A stretch of 27,704 nt of DNA, from positions 1 to 27,704 of the forward strand of contig DATKBT010000069.1 in the NCBI GenBank assembly GCA_035546295.1, in the 5' to 3' direction. This document shows, piece after piece, positions 9,771 to 17,193 of the stretch (position 1 is its first letter; the number at the start of each line of letters is the position of its first letter). The DNA is from DATKBT01 sp035546295 (GTDB lineage Bacteria; Acidobacteriota; Thermoanaerobaculia; Multivoradales; Multivoraceae). Position numbers and translations under genes: made by a program. Under the pieces are notes generated by a model. That model was given only the letters and a program-made list of their open reading frames with translations. It made no database searches and was not told the origin of the DNA.

Positions 9771-10667
9771 GTGCAGGTGAAGCGCGCGGACAAGTACGGC
9801 TTCTGCGTCGGCGTCAGGCAGGCCGACGAGCACGTCCGCGCCTTCGCGGCCGATGGCAACCGTGGCCGCATTCTCGGCCAGGTGGTCCACAACGAGCGGG
9901 TGGTCGACGACCTCACGCGCCTCGGGGTGCCGACCGTCGAGCGGCTCGACGACGTCGACGCCGGCGCCGTCGTGTTCTCGGCGCACGGCGTCCCTCCCTC
10001 CTTCCACCGGATCGCGCGCGAGCGCGGCCTCGAGATCGTCGACACCACCTGCCCGTTCGTCTACGCCGTGCACGAAGCGGCGGCACGCGCCCTTCGCGAC
10101 GGCTGGCACCTCGTCTTCATCGGCGACCCGCAGCACCGCGAGGTCATCGGCTACACCCACGATCTGGATGCGGACTGCTACGACGTCGTCAGCGACGTCG
10201 CATCGGCGGCGGCGCTCGACTTCGAGCGCTATCCGCGGATGAAGATCTTCTACCAGACGACGCTCGACGCCGAGCAGTACGAGGAGGTCGCCGCGACAGT
10301 CGAGACGCGATCAGGCGCGTCTGCACGCACCGACACCATCTGCTACGCGACCAAGGAGAATCAGGACGCGGCGCGCGCTCTCGCGTCCTCGCCCGAGATC
10401 GATGCGATGGTGGTGGTGGGCGGCCGGCGCAGCGCCAACACCCGCCACCTGTGGGAGATCTGCAGCGAGATCAAGCCGAGCTTCCTGGTCCACTCCGTGG
10501 ACGAGCTGCGCTCCGAGTGGTTCGAGGGCTGCCGGTGCGTGGGCCTCACCGCGGGAGCGTCCACCCCCGACGTGATGGTCGAGGAGGTCGAGCGCGTGCT
10601 CGAACGGCTGGATGACGGGTCGCGGTCCTCGGGAACGGCCAGAGCGGCCGCGGGAGGCGAGGCATGA
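9771..10667 (+). CDS. ispH: 4-hydroxy-3-methylbut-2-enyl diphosphate reductase IspH
   Basis: IspH (LytB) makes IPP and DMAPP from HMBPP in the last step of the MEP isoprenoid pathway, using a [4Fe-4S] cluster. The 298-residue product keeps the three cluster cysteines: Cys12 in YGFCVGV, Cys94 in DTTCPFV and Cys191 in TICYATKENQ. It also keeps active-site histidines in VVHNERV (His40), SAHGVPP (His72) and DPQHREVIG (His122), and a GGRRSANT substrate loop. GTG 9771 places the first cysteine at residue 12, as in known IspH, and GGGGAGG lies 10 bases upstream. A second GTG at 9777 is possible. The gene overlaps purD by four bases (ATGA). Confidence 0.95.
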   Translation: MQVKRADKYGFCVGVRQADEHVRAFAADGNRGRILGQVVHNERVVDDLTRLGVPTVERLDDVDAGAVVFSAHGVPPSFHRIARERGLEIVDTTCPFVYAVHEAAARALRDGWHLVFIGDPQHREVIGYTHDLDADCYDVVSDVASAAALDFERYPRMKIFYQTTLDAEQYEEVAATVETRSGASARTDTICYATKENQDAARALASSPEIDAMVVVGGRRSANTRHLWEICSEIKPSFLVHSVDELRSEWFEGCRCVGLTAGASTPDVMVEEVERVLERLDDGSRSSGTARAAAGGEA

Positions 10668-12001
10668 AGGTGCTGGTCATCGGCGGGGGCGGTCGCGAGC
10701 ACGCGCTCTGCTGGCACCTGCGGGCATGCTCGCCGGAGGCCGAGGTCTACTGCGCGCCGGGAAGCGACGGCATCGCCCAGGTGGCGGACGTGGTCAGGAT
10801 CGCCGCCGACGAGGTCCACGAGCTCGCCGATCTCGCGCGCGACCTCAAGATCGACCTCACCATCGTCGGACCGGAGCTGCCGCTCTCGCTCGGCGTCGTC
10901 GACGAGTTCCAGAACCGGGGTCTACGGATCTTCGGTCCGCGCAAGGCAGCGGCGCAGCTCGAGAGCAGCAAAGTCTTCGCCAAGGAGTTCATGCGGCGAC
11001 ACGGCATTCCGACGGCGGATTTCGAGGTCGTCCACGACGCCGAGGAGGCGTGTGCGGCGGCGGCGAGATTCGGCCTGCCGGTGGTGCTCAAGGCCGACGG
11101 GCTGGCGGCCGGCAAGGGGGTCCTCCTCGCGCACACGAAGGCCGAGCTCGACGACGCGATCGCCGCATTCTTCGAGCATCGAAAATTCGGCGCCGGCGGC
11201 GATCGGGTGGTGGTCGAGCAGTTCCTGCAGGGCGAGGAGGTGTCGTTCATCGGGCTCTCCGACGGCCTGCGCCTCCTCCCGCTGGCCACCGCCAAGGACT
11301 ACAAGCGCATCGGCGAGGGCGACATCGGTCCCAACACCGGGGGCATGGGCGCCCACAGCCCGTCCGGCGTCGCCGACGCCTCGACCGCCGCGCTGGTGCT
11401 GGAGCGGGTCATGCACGCGACGGTCGCCGGCATGGCCGCCGAGGACAACCCCTTCGTCGGCTTCCTCTACGCCGGCCTCATGCTCACCGACGACGGCCCC
11501 AGCGTGCTCGAGTTCAACGTGCGGCTCGGCGATCCCGAGGCGCAGGCGTTGCTGCTCCGCCTCGAGGACGATCTCGCCCGGCTGCTGCTGCGCGGCGCGC
11601 GCGGCGACTTCGAGACGACCCGACTCGACTTCAAAAAGGAGGCGGCAGCTTGCCTGGTGCTCGCCGCCGAGGGCTACCCGGAGAGCGCGGTCAAGGGAGC
11701 TCGGATCTCTGGGCTCGACGTCGCCGCGACCCACGAGGGCGTCGAGATCTTCCACGCGGGAACTGCGAAGACCGAGACCGGCTGGGTGGTCGCCGGCGGA
11801 CGGGTGCTCAACGTCTGCGCCAGCGGGCGCGACCTGCGCCACGCCTTGCGGCGGGCCTACGACGCGGCACGCCGGATCGACTGGCCGGGGCGGCAGCTCC
11901 GCGGCGACATCGGACGGCGGGTCCTGCAGGCGGAGAACATCCAGCACTCGGGGATCACGAGCATCCCCCGCGAGGTCCTCGGCGAGGAGTCCTCGGGATA
12001 G
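10664..12001 (+). CDS. purD: Phosphoribosylamine-glycine ligase PurD
   Basis: PurD (GAR synthetase) joins glycine to phosphoribosylamine using ATP, the second step of purine synthesis. The 445-residue protein has the N-terminal GGGGREHAL signature (7-15), the ATP-grasp block VLKADGLAAGKGV, the substrate block GPNTGGMGAHSP and the metal-binding FNVRLGDPEAQ. The C-terminal domain is complete (AGTAKTETGWVVAGGRVL). The length is close to family norms of about 420-440 with a slightly longer tail. ATG overlaps the ispH stop as ATGA, and GGGAGG lies just upstream, so both genes probably share one transcript. No other purine gene is nearby. Confidence 0.96.
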   Translation: MKVLVIGGGGREHALCWHLRACSPEAEVYCAPGSDGIAQVADVVRIAADEVHELADLARDLKIDLTIVGPELPLSLGVVDEFQNRGLRIFGPRKAAAQLESSKVFAKEFMRRHGIPTADFEVVHDAEEACAAAARFGLPVVLKADGLAAGKGVLLAHTKAELDDAIAAFFEHRKFGAGGDRVVVEQFLQGEEVSFIGLSDGLRLLPLATAKDYKRIGEGDIGPNTGGMGAHSPSGVADASTAALVLERVMHATVAGMAAEDNPFVGFLYAGLMLTDDGPSVLEFNVRLGDPEAQALLLRLEDDLARLLLRGARGDFETTRLDFKKEAAACLVLAAEGYPESAVKGARISGLDVAATHEGVEIFHAGTAKTETGWVVAGGRVLNVCASGRDLRHALRRAYDAARRIDWPGRQLRGDIGRRVLQAENIQHSGITSIPREVLGEESSG

Positions 12002-12003
12002 CA

Positions 12004-12033
12004 GCCGCGGGGATTGCTGATCCCGCCCGCGGC
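12004..12033 (+). terminator. Hairpin after purD
   Basis: GGGAT (12010-12014) pairs with ATCCC (12020-12024) around TGCTG, extended by GC/GC across a bulged G. An alternative outer pairing joins GCCGC (12004-12008) with GCGGC (12029-12033). It begins 3 bases after the purD stop. No U-run; termination is inferred from position only. Confidence 0.35.
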
Positions 12034-12089
12034 GCATCGAGGTCCGATCCGGCGGCAGTGGGTCCCGATCGTCGCTCGAGACCATCCCA

Positions 12090-12095
12090 TATAAT
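12090..12095 (+). promoter_or_regulatory. Consensus -10 element for ricT
   Basis: A perfect TATAAT in very GC-rich sequence, 72 bases before the ricT ATG. No convincing -35. The leader that follows includes a relatively A-rich stretch (12119-12141), unusual for this region. Confidence 0.6.
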
Positions 12096-12167
12096 CCGTC
12101 GCGCAGGCGGCAGCGGCGTGAAACTCTTTGGAAAACAAGGGGATCGAAGGCTCCGCAGGAGAATCGG

Positions 12168-12908
12168 ATGGGTTGTGGAGGTTGCAGCTTCAAGGGTCAG
12201 TCGACCGCCGTCGAGGACACCTACGTCGGCGTGCGGTTCGGCGAGGAGACGAATCTGACCCTGTGCGGCACCAGCGGCACGCCCTATCCGAAAGGGAGCC
12301 CCGTGATCGTCGCGCTGGAGCATGGGCCGACCTACGGAGTCATCGAGCGGTCGCCCATGTCGGTCTTCAAGCCCTGCCAGAAGGCCTCCGCCAAGCAGCT
12401 CCTGCGCGCCGCCACCGTCGAGGACCGTAGCGCCTACGACCGACAGCTCCAGAACGAGACCCGGGCGCTCGCCTTCTGTCGCGAGCGCGCCCGGACGCTC
12501 GGCCTGCAGATGAAGGTGTTCAAGGTGAGCTTCTCTCTGTCCGGCCGGCACGCGCAGGTCTACTTCACGGCCGACAAGCGTGTCGACTTCCGCCAGCTCG
12601 TGCGCGACACCTCGAAGCGCTTCGGCGCGCGGGTCCGCATGGTGCAAGTCGGCGCCCGGGACGAAGCTCGGCTGCTCGGAGGCATCGGCGTGTGCGGCAG
12701 AACCCTGTGCTGCTCCACTTGGCTCGACGACTTTCGACCGATCTCGATCCAGATGGCCAAGCGCCAGAACCTGAGCCTGAACCCGTCGAAGATCTCGGGA
12801 CAGTGCGGCAGGCTGCTCTGCTGTCTGGCCTACGAGGACGACGACTACAAGAAGCGCAGACCGAAGGCGCCGGCGCACCGGTCGCTGCCGGTGATCGAGA
12901 GCGAGTGA
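12168..12908 (+). CDS. ricT: RicT/PSP1-domain protein with paired CC motifs
   Basis: RicT (YaaT, PSP1 domain) is known in Bacillus as part of the RicA-RicF-RicT Fe-S complex that affects RNA maturation and development. The 246-residue product contains two paired blocks, VCGRTLCCSTW (Cys176, Cys181, Cys182) and GQCGRLLCCLAYE (Cys213, Cys218, Cys219). It has the family linker QMAKRQNLSLNPSKISG between them. An unusual N-terminus, MGCGGCS, adds Cys3 and Cys6; Cys33 and Cys70 are also present. AGGAG at 12157-12161 fixes the start. RicA and RicF are not encoded nearby, so a Bacillus-like complex cannot be assumed. It is followed after 16 bases by an Hfq-like gene. Confidence 0.88.
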   Translation: MGCGGCSFKGQSTAVEDTYVGVRFGEETNLTLCGTSGTPYPKGSPVIVALEHGPTYGVIERSPMSVFKPCQKASAKQLLRAATVEDRSAYDRQLQNETRALAFCRERARTLGLQMKVFKVSFSLSGRHAQVYFTADKRVDFRQLVRDTSKRFGARVRMVQVGARDEARLLGGIGVCGRTLCCSTWLDDFRPISIQMAKRQNLSLNPSKISGQCGRLLCCLAYEDDDYKKRRPKAPAHRSLPVIESE

Positions 12909-12924
12909 GAGAGCGAGCAAAGAG

Positions 12925-13251
12925 ATGGCCAACCGTAAGCTGATCCGCCCCGACGCCGACCTGGTGAAGGAGCCCGCCGCGCGCGGCAGCCGCCGCAAGC
13001 ACGCGCCGCCCGAGCAGACGAGCGCCGAAGAGTTCTACTACCTCAAGCAGATGGCGGCGAAGACGCCGATGGTGCTGGTTCTCGACAACGACGAGAAGCT
13101 GCGCGGGTGGATCGAGTGGTACGACAAGAGCTCGCTCAAGCTCAATCGGGCCGACGGCCCCAACCTCCTGATCTTCAAGAGTCGCGTTCGCTACCTGTAC
13201 AAGGAAGAGGAAGAGAAGCGAGCGCGGCGGTCGAAGCGCTCGTCGAGCTGA
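12925..13251 (+). CDS. Hfq-like Sm-fold RNA-binding protein, divergent
   Basis: The 108-residue protein has a basic, probably disordered N-terminus (1-32), a short helix (33-46, AEEFYYLKQM) and a likely Sm fold. The Sm1-like part (49-74) reads MVLVLDNDEKLRGWIEWYDK, matching the Hfq pattern of a beta hairpin with a LxGxIxxYD turn. The Sm2-like part (80-92) ends VRYLYK, without the YKHA signature of proteobacterial Hfq. A Glu/Lys/Arg/Ser-rich basic tail follows. I read it as an Hfq-like RNA chaperone, but the distal and proximal RNA-binding residues differ from the standard. It sits between ricT and pdxA, and its ribosome binding site is weak (AAAGAG). Confidence 0.7.
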   Translation: MANRKLIRPDADLVKEPAARGSRRKHAPPEQTSAEEFYYLKQMAAKTPMVLVLDNDEKLRGWIEWYDKSSLKLNRADGPNLLIFKSRVRYLYKEEEEKRARRSKRSSS

Positions 13252-13304
13252 GCGCGTCCGCCGACGAGTCGGCTCGGGGATCCGCGCCCGGGAGAAGGTG
13301 GCGA

Positions 13305-14378
13305 GTGAGCCCAGAGCCCGCAGAGCAGGCGCCCGCAGATCGGAAAGAAGCCAAACGCGATTCGCTGCCGATCCTGGCGATCACTCAGGGTGATCCCGCC
13401 GGCATCGGCCCCGAGATCCTGCTCCGGCTGGTCTCGGAGTGGAGGGGCGGCGCGGGTTGGGTGCCGCTCCTGGTCGCCGAGCGTGCCGCGCTCGAGGCCG
13501 TGCGCGACTGCGTGCCGGGGGCTGTCTGGAGACGCTTGAGCGAGGTCGGGTCGTCGGTGACTCGCGCCGCGCTGATCGGAGCAGGCGACGCGATCCCGCT
13601 GCTCGATCCCGTGGCGCGCTCTCGTGAGGTGGTCCCCGGCGCGCCGGGGCGAGCCGACGCCGAGGGCGCGATGGCCGCCATCGACCAGGCGCTCGAGGTG
13701 GTCAGGGGAGGACTCGGCGACGCGATGGTGACGGCCCCGATCGCCAAGAAACCCATCGCCGAGATGCTGATCCCGGGCTTTCGCGGCCACACCGACTACC
13801 TCGCCGAGCGCTGCGGGCTCGAGCGCTACGGTCGCGACTACCTCATGGCCTTCCTCGCCGGGACGTTGCGGGTCGCGCTGGTCAGCGCCCACCTGCCGCT
13901 GCGCACCGCGCTCGACGAGCTGTCGGTCGACCGCATCGTCGAGGCCGGCCGCTGTCTGGCCGAGCACGCCCTCGGGGGCGGCCGGCTGGTGGTGCCTGGT
14001 GTCAACCCGCACGCCGGCGAGGGAGGTCTCCTCGGTCGCGAGGACGAGGAGATCGTGCGTCCAGCGGTCGAGCGCCTTTGCGCCCTGGGCGTCGACGCCC
14101 ACGGCCCGGCGAGCGCCGACTCGGTCTTCGCCCGGGCGCGCCGGGGCGAGTACGACTGGGTGCTCGCGCTCTACCACGACCAGGGTCTGATCGCGGTCAA
14201 GACCGCTGCGTTCGGCGCCGCCACGAACTGGACGGTCGGGCTGCCGATCCTGCGCACCTCGGTCGATCACGGGACCGCCCCCGACCTGGCGGGGAAGGGG
14301 CGTGCCGACGCGGGACCGATGAAGGCCGCGGTGGCGACCACCCTCGAGCTCCTCGAGCGCGGGCGAAGAGGCCCCTGA
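13305..14378 (+). CDS. pdxA: 4-hydroxythreonine-4-phosphate dehydrogenase PdxA
   Basis: PdxA oxidises 4-phosphohydroxy-L-threonine in DXP-dependent pyridoxal phosphate synthesis. The 357-residue product shows ITQGDPAGIGPE near the N-terminus and GHTDYLAE (His162). Expected metal ligands occur in SAHLPLR (His196), NPHAGEGG (His236) and YHDQGLIAVK (His291), followed by SVDHGTAPDLAG. GTG 13305 is chosen because GGAGAAGG (13291-13298) is 6 bases upstream; the open frame extends further back without a good start. The N-terminal 20 residues before the core are charged and variable. PLP is also the SufS cofactor, but no linkage beyond proximity is claimed. Confidence 0.94.
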   Translation: MSPEPAEQAPADRKEAKRDSLPILAITQGDPAGIGPEILLRLVSEWRGGAGWVPLLVAERAALEAVRDCVPGAVWRRLSEVGSSVTRAALIGAGDAIPLLDPVARSREVVPGAPGRADAEGAMAAIDQALEVVRGGLGDAMVTAPIAKKPIAEMLIPGFRGHTDYLAERCGLERYGRDYLMAFLAGTLRVALVSAHLPLRTALDELSVDRIVEAGRCLAEHALGGGRLVVPGVNPHAGEGGLLGREDEEIVRPAVERLCALGVDAHGPASADSVFARARRGEYDWVLALYHDQGLIAVKTAAFGAATNWTVGLPILRTSVDHGTAPDLAGKGRADAGPMKAAVATTLELLERGRRGP

Positions 14379-14399
14379 CGAAGCTCCGCTTCTCGAAAG

Positions 14400-14417
14400 C
14401 GGCAGGCGTCCCTGCCG
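14400..14417. terminator. Hairpin between convergent pdxA and sugar transferase genes
   Basis: CGGCAGG (14400-14406) pairs with CCTGCCG (14411-14417) around CGTC. It lies 22 bases after pdxA and 47 beyond the end of the opposite gene, so it could serve both strands. A smaller one, GAAGC-TCC-GCTTC, is at 14380-14392. No U-run on either side. Confidence 0.4.
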
Positions 14418-14463
14418 GCCGACCGCCGATGAAGAGCCTTACGAAGTCGCCGCCGGAACCGCG

Positions 14464-15927
14464 CTACGAAGCGCCGCGACCCGACAGCACCACTGGGATG
14501 GTCTTGAGCAGGATCTTGAAATCGAGCAGCGGCGTCCACTTGTCGATGTACTCGAGGTCGAGCTCCATCCACCGGTTGAAGTCGATGTCGTTGCGCCCCG
14601 AGATCTGCCACAGACAGGTGAGGCCCGGCTTCATCGACAGCCGGCGACGCTGCCAGCGCGTGTACTGGGCGACCTCCTCGGGGATCGGAGGCCGCGGACC
14701 GACCAGGCTCATGTCGCCGCGCAGCACGTTCCACAGCTGCGGCAGCTCGTCGAGACTGAACTTGCGCAGGAAGCGGCCGAGCCGGGTCACCCGCGGATCG
14801 CGGCGCAGCTTGAAGGCCGGACCGTCCATCTCGTTGAGGTGGAGCAGCTCGCGTCGGCGCCCGTGCGCATCGTGGACCATCGTGCGGAACTTGTAGAGCG
14901 TGAACTGGCGGCCGTTGAGCCCGCAGCGGGTCTGCCGGAACAGCACTCCGCCGGTGGAGGTGATCTTGATCGCGAGCGCGACGGCGGCGACCACCGGTAG
15001 CCCGATGACCAGCAGGACGACCGCGATCGCGACGTCGACCGTGCGCTTGAGCAGGAGCTGCGGATAGCTGGTCGGCGTTCGCGCGAAGGTGAGCAGCGGC
15101 GTGCCGTCGAGCTCCTCGAGCTCGATGCGAGAGTAGTCCGTCGGCACCAGGGTCAGCGCGAAGCGGGCGCGGATCCCCTGCTCCTGGAGCAGCAGGAACT
15201 GGTTCTCCAAATTGGGGAGCTCGCGGTGGGTGACCGAGAAGATCACGTCGTCGATGACGTTCTCCTCGACGATCCGGGCCATGTCGTGCACTCCGCCCAG
15301 CACCGGCGCCGGCAGCCCCTCGTCGGTACCTTCGGCGCACTCGAGGGATCCGGTGCGCACGAACCCGACCAGCCGGAAGCCCCAGTACGCGTGTTGGTCG
15401 ATCGATTCGGCGAGCGACCGTGCCGCGCGGCCGGTTCCGACGATCAGCAGGGTGCGGTAGTTGAAGCCGTGCTGTCGGACCCAGCGCGAGGTCAGCCGCA
15501 GCGCCAGCTTCTCGCCGGTGAGGAAGACGAAGGCGAACAGCGCGAACAGCAGGGTGAACGTCCGGCTCACGCGATCGCCTGCGAGCACGGCGGCGTCGAT
15601 CCGGGTCACGAAGATGGCGAGCGCCCAGAGCACCGTGGCGGCGGTCGTGACCCGGGCGAGCGAAGCCACCTCGTCGCGCAGGCTCGCGGTCCGGTGCGAG
15701 CGATAGCTCCCGCCGGTCAGGAGCGCGACCGCCCAGACCACCAGGGCGACCGGCAGGAACGTCAGATAGCGCTGGAAGGCGTAGAGCCCGTCCGAGAACT
15801 GCTCGGGGAGCGCGCGCGGAAGCCAGCCGTCCCGGGCCGCGAAGGCGAGGACGAACGCGGCCGACACCAGGAGCAGGTCGACCAGGAAGACGGTGACGCC
15901 AAGCAGCCGGGCTTGTTGTTTCAGCAT
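14464..15927 (-). CDS. Polyprenyl-phosphate sugar-1-phosphate transferase
   Basis: This enzyme type starts glycan synthesis by moving a sugar-1-phosphate from a nucleotide sugar to undecaprenyl phosphate at the inner membrane. The 487-residue protein has about four N-terminal membrane segments (near 8-28, 50-70, 88-106, 118-136) and a CoA-binding-like middle domain (LLIVGTGRAARSLAESI). A fifth hydrophobic segment (VDVAIAVVLLVIGLPVV) precedes the catalytic domain. The latter holds LYKFRTM, FLRKFSLDELPQLWNVL, MSLVGPRPP, KPGLTCLWQISGR and DLEYIDKW, matching the WcaJ/WbaP-type family. The sugar cannot be predicted. A TACAAT element lies about 45 bases upstream, suggesting separate expression from the glycosyltransferase operon behind it. 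Confidence 0.92.
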   Translation of the reverse strand: MLKQQARLLGVTVFLVDLLLVSAAFVLAFAARDGWLPRALPEQFSDGLYAFQRYLTFLPVALVVWAVALLTGGSYRSHRTASLRDEVASLARVTTAATVLWALAIFVTRIDAAVLAGDRVSRTFTLLFALFAFVFLTGEKLALRLTSRWVRQHGFNYRTLLIVGTGRAARSLAESIDQHAYWGFRLVGFVRTGSLECAEGTDEGLPAPVLGGVHDMARIVEENVIDDVIFSVTHRELPNLENQFLLLQEQGIRARFALTLVPTDYSRIELEELDGTPLLTFARTPTSYPQLLLKRTVDVAIAVVLLVIGLPVVAAVALAIKITSTGGVLFRQTRCGLNGRQFTLYKFRTMVHDAHGRRRELLHLNEMDGPAFKLRRDPRVTRLGRFLRKFSLDELPQLWNVLRGDMSLVGPRPPIPEEVAQYTRWQRRRLSMKPGLTCLWQISGRNDIDFNRWMELDLEYIDKWTPLLDFKILLKTIPVVLSGRGAS

Positions 15928-15971
15928 CGTGAGCCAACCCCGCTCGATCGCCGCGGCCTACCAACCGCCGA

Positions 15972-15977
15972 ATTGTA
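15972..15977 (-). promoter_or_regulatory. -10 element upstream of the sugar transferase gene
   Basis: On the minus strand this reads TACAAT within CTTTACAATT, 45 bases before the ATG. The expected -35 zone coincides with the 15986-16001 hairpin. Confidence 0.45.
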
Positions 15978-15985
15978 AAGGCGAG

Positions 15986-16001
15986 CGCCCGTTCTCGGGC
16001 G
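15986..16001 (-). terminator. Hairpin after the GT4 gene, overlapping a promoter
   Basis: CGCCCG (15986-15991) pairs with CGGGCG (15996-16001) around a 4-base loop. On the minus strand it lies 43 bases after the GT4 stop and just before TACAAT, and is followed by CTCGCCTTT. It could end the glycosyltransferase transcript or act as an operator-like site in the sugar transferase promoter. Confidence 0.4.
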
Positions 16002-16044
16002 ATATGTGATTAGACCATATCATGGCGGGATCTCCCTCCCGGTG

Positions 16045-17193
16045 TCAGGAGCCACCCCGCACGGCGAGGCGTTCGAACAGCCGGACATAGCGATCGGTCA
16101 CGGCCTCCCACGAGAAGCGCTCCTTTGCCCTCGCCCTGGCCAGCTCGCGGTGACGCGCGGCCAGCTTCGGATCGGCGAGCACCCGGGCCAGCATCTCGGC
16201 CAGGTTCCCCGGCCGTCGGACGTCGAAGTAGAGCCCGGCCGCGCCGGCGACCTCGCGGTTCTCGGGCGTGTCGTGGACGAGCACGCAGTTGCCGTAGCCC
16301 ATCGCCTCGACCAGCGCCGGGTGCGTGCCTCCGACCTCGGTCGCGTGCACGCAGACCAGTGCCGCGTCGAGCAGCTCGCGGTAGCCGTCGCCGTAGATCG
16401 CGCCCGGGAAGATCACCCGGGGATCGGCGCTGGCGCGAACGGCCTCGATGAACGACCTGGCGTACGGCGCGTCGCCGACCATCACCAGCGGAGTCTCGCC
16501 GGGGACGTCGCGGTAGGCCTCGACCACGCGGTGCGGGTTGTTCTCCGGCTCGAACCTGCTGACGTAGAGCACGAAGCCCCGGTGACGGAGACCGAGGCGC
16601 TCGAGCACCGCGCGATCTCGCGGAGGCGCCGGCTCGACGCCGTAGGGAATCATCGTCGAGGACTTCCCGCGCCGCTCCTCGAAGTGTCTCTGGATGACCT
16701 CGGCGTCGGTGACCAGCGCGGTCGGCAGCCGGCAGGCGAGAAGCTCCGAGACGCGATACACCCACCGCCCGAAGGCTCCCCACTTGGCGCGCTCCTGCTC
16801 GAGCCCGTCGACGTGCAGGGCGGTCGGCGTCCCGGTGCACCTCAGCAGCGGCACGAACAGGGCGTTGGCGGCGTTGACCACCAGCGCGGCATCGTAGCGT
16901 CCGAAGGCGGCGTGGATCGCCGAGAGCAGCGTGTGCACGGGGGTGTCGAGGTGCTTGGTGCGCAGGGTCGGCAGCACCGCGAGGCGCACCCCGTGGTGCT
17001 CGCGACGGGAACGGTCGGCATAGTGGGAGCGGCAGTAGACGGTGACGTCGAGACCACGCTCGACCAGGCGGCGCGAGAGCTCTTCCATCAGGGTCTCGTA
17101 GCCACCGTAACGTGCCGGAATGCCGCGGCTGCCGAGCAGGGCGACGCGCAGCCGGCGTCTCGCTCCGGCGCTGGAGGGCGCGGCGCGACTCAA
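16045..17193 (-). CDS. GT4-family glycosyltransferase with DUF1972 start
   Basis: The 382-residue protein is a two-domain GT-B glycosyltransferase. The N-terminal part has the DUF1972 signature LLGSRGIPARYGGYETLMEE, seen in rhamnosyl- or fucosyltransferase-like proteins of exopolysaccharide clusters. The C-terminal Rossmann domain has FVLYVSRFEPENNPHRVVEA and the nucleotide-sugar block EVGGTHPALVEAMGYGN. TTG 17193 overlaps the preceding gene's stop as TTGA; no ATG or GTG lies close to the conserved start. The open frame continues upstream, but that part lies inside the neighbouring gene. It is last in the coupled operon. Donor and acceptor sugars are unknown. Confidence 0.88.
   Translation of the reverse strand: MSRAAPSSAGARRRLRVALLGSRGIPARYGGYETLMEELSRRLVERGLDVTVYCRSHYADRSRREHHGVRLAVLPTLRTKHLDTPVHTLLSAIHAAFGRYDAALVVNAANALFVPLLRCTGTPTALHVDGLEQERAKWGAFGRWVYRVSELLACRLPTALVTDAEVIQRHFEERRGKSSTMIPYGVEPAPPRDRAVLERLGLRHRGFVLYVSRFEPENNPHRVVEAYRDVPGETPLVMVGDAPYARSFIEAVRASADPRVIFPGAIYGDGYRELLDAALVCVHATEVGGTHPALVEAMGYGNCVLVHDTPENREVAGAAGLYFDVRRPGNLAEMLARVLADPKLAARHRELARARAKERFSWEAVTDRYVRLFERLAVRGGS

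Noticed and set aside
10612..12258. A long plus-strand open frame overlapping purD in another frame.
   Set aside because: Translation is Arg/Ala/Gly low-complexity; PurD motifs are all in the other frame.
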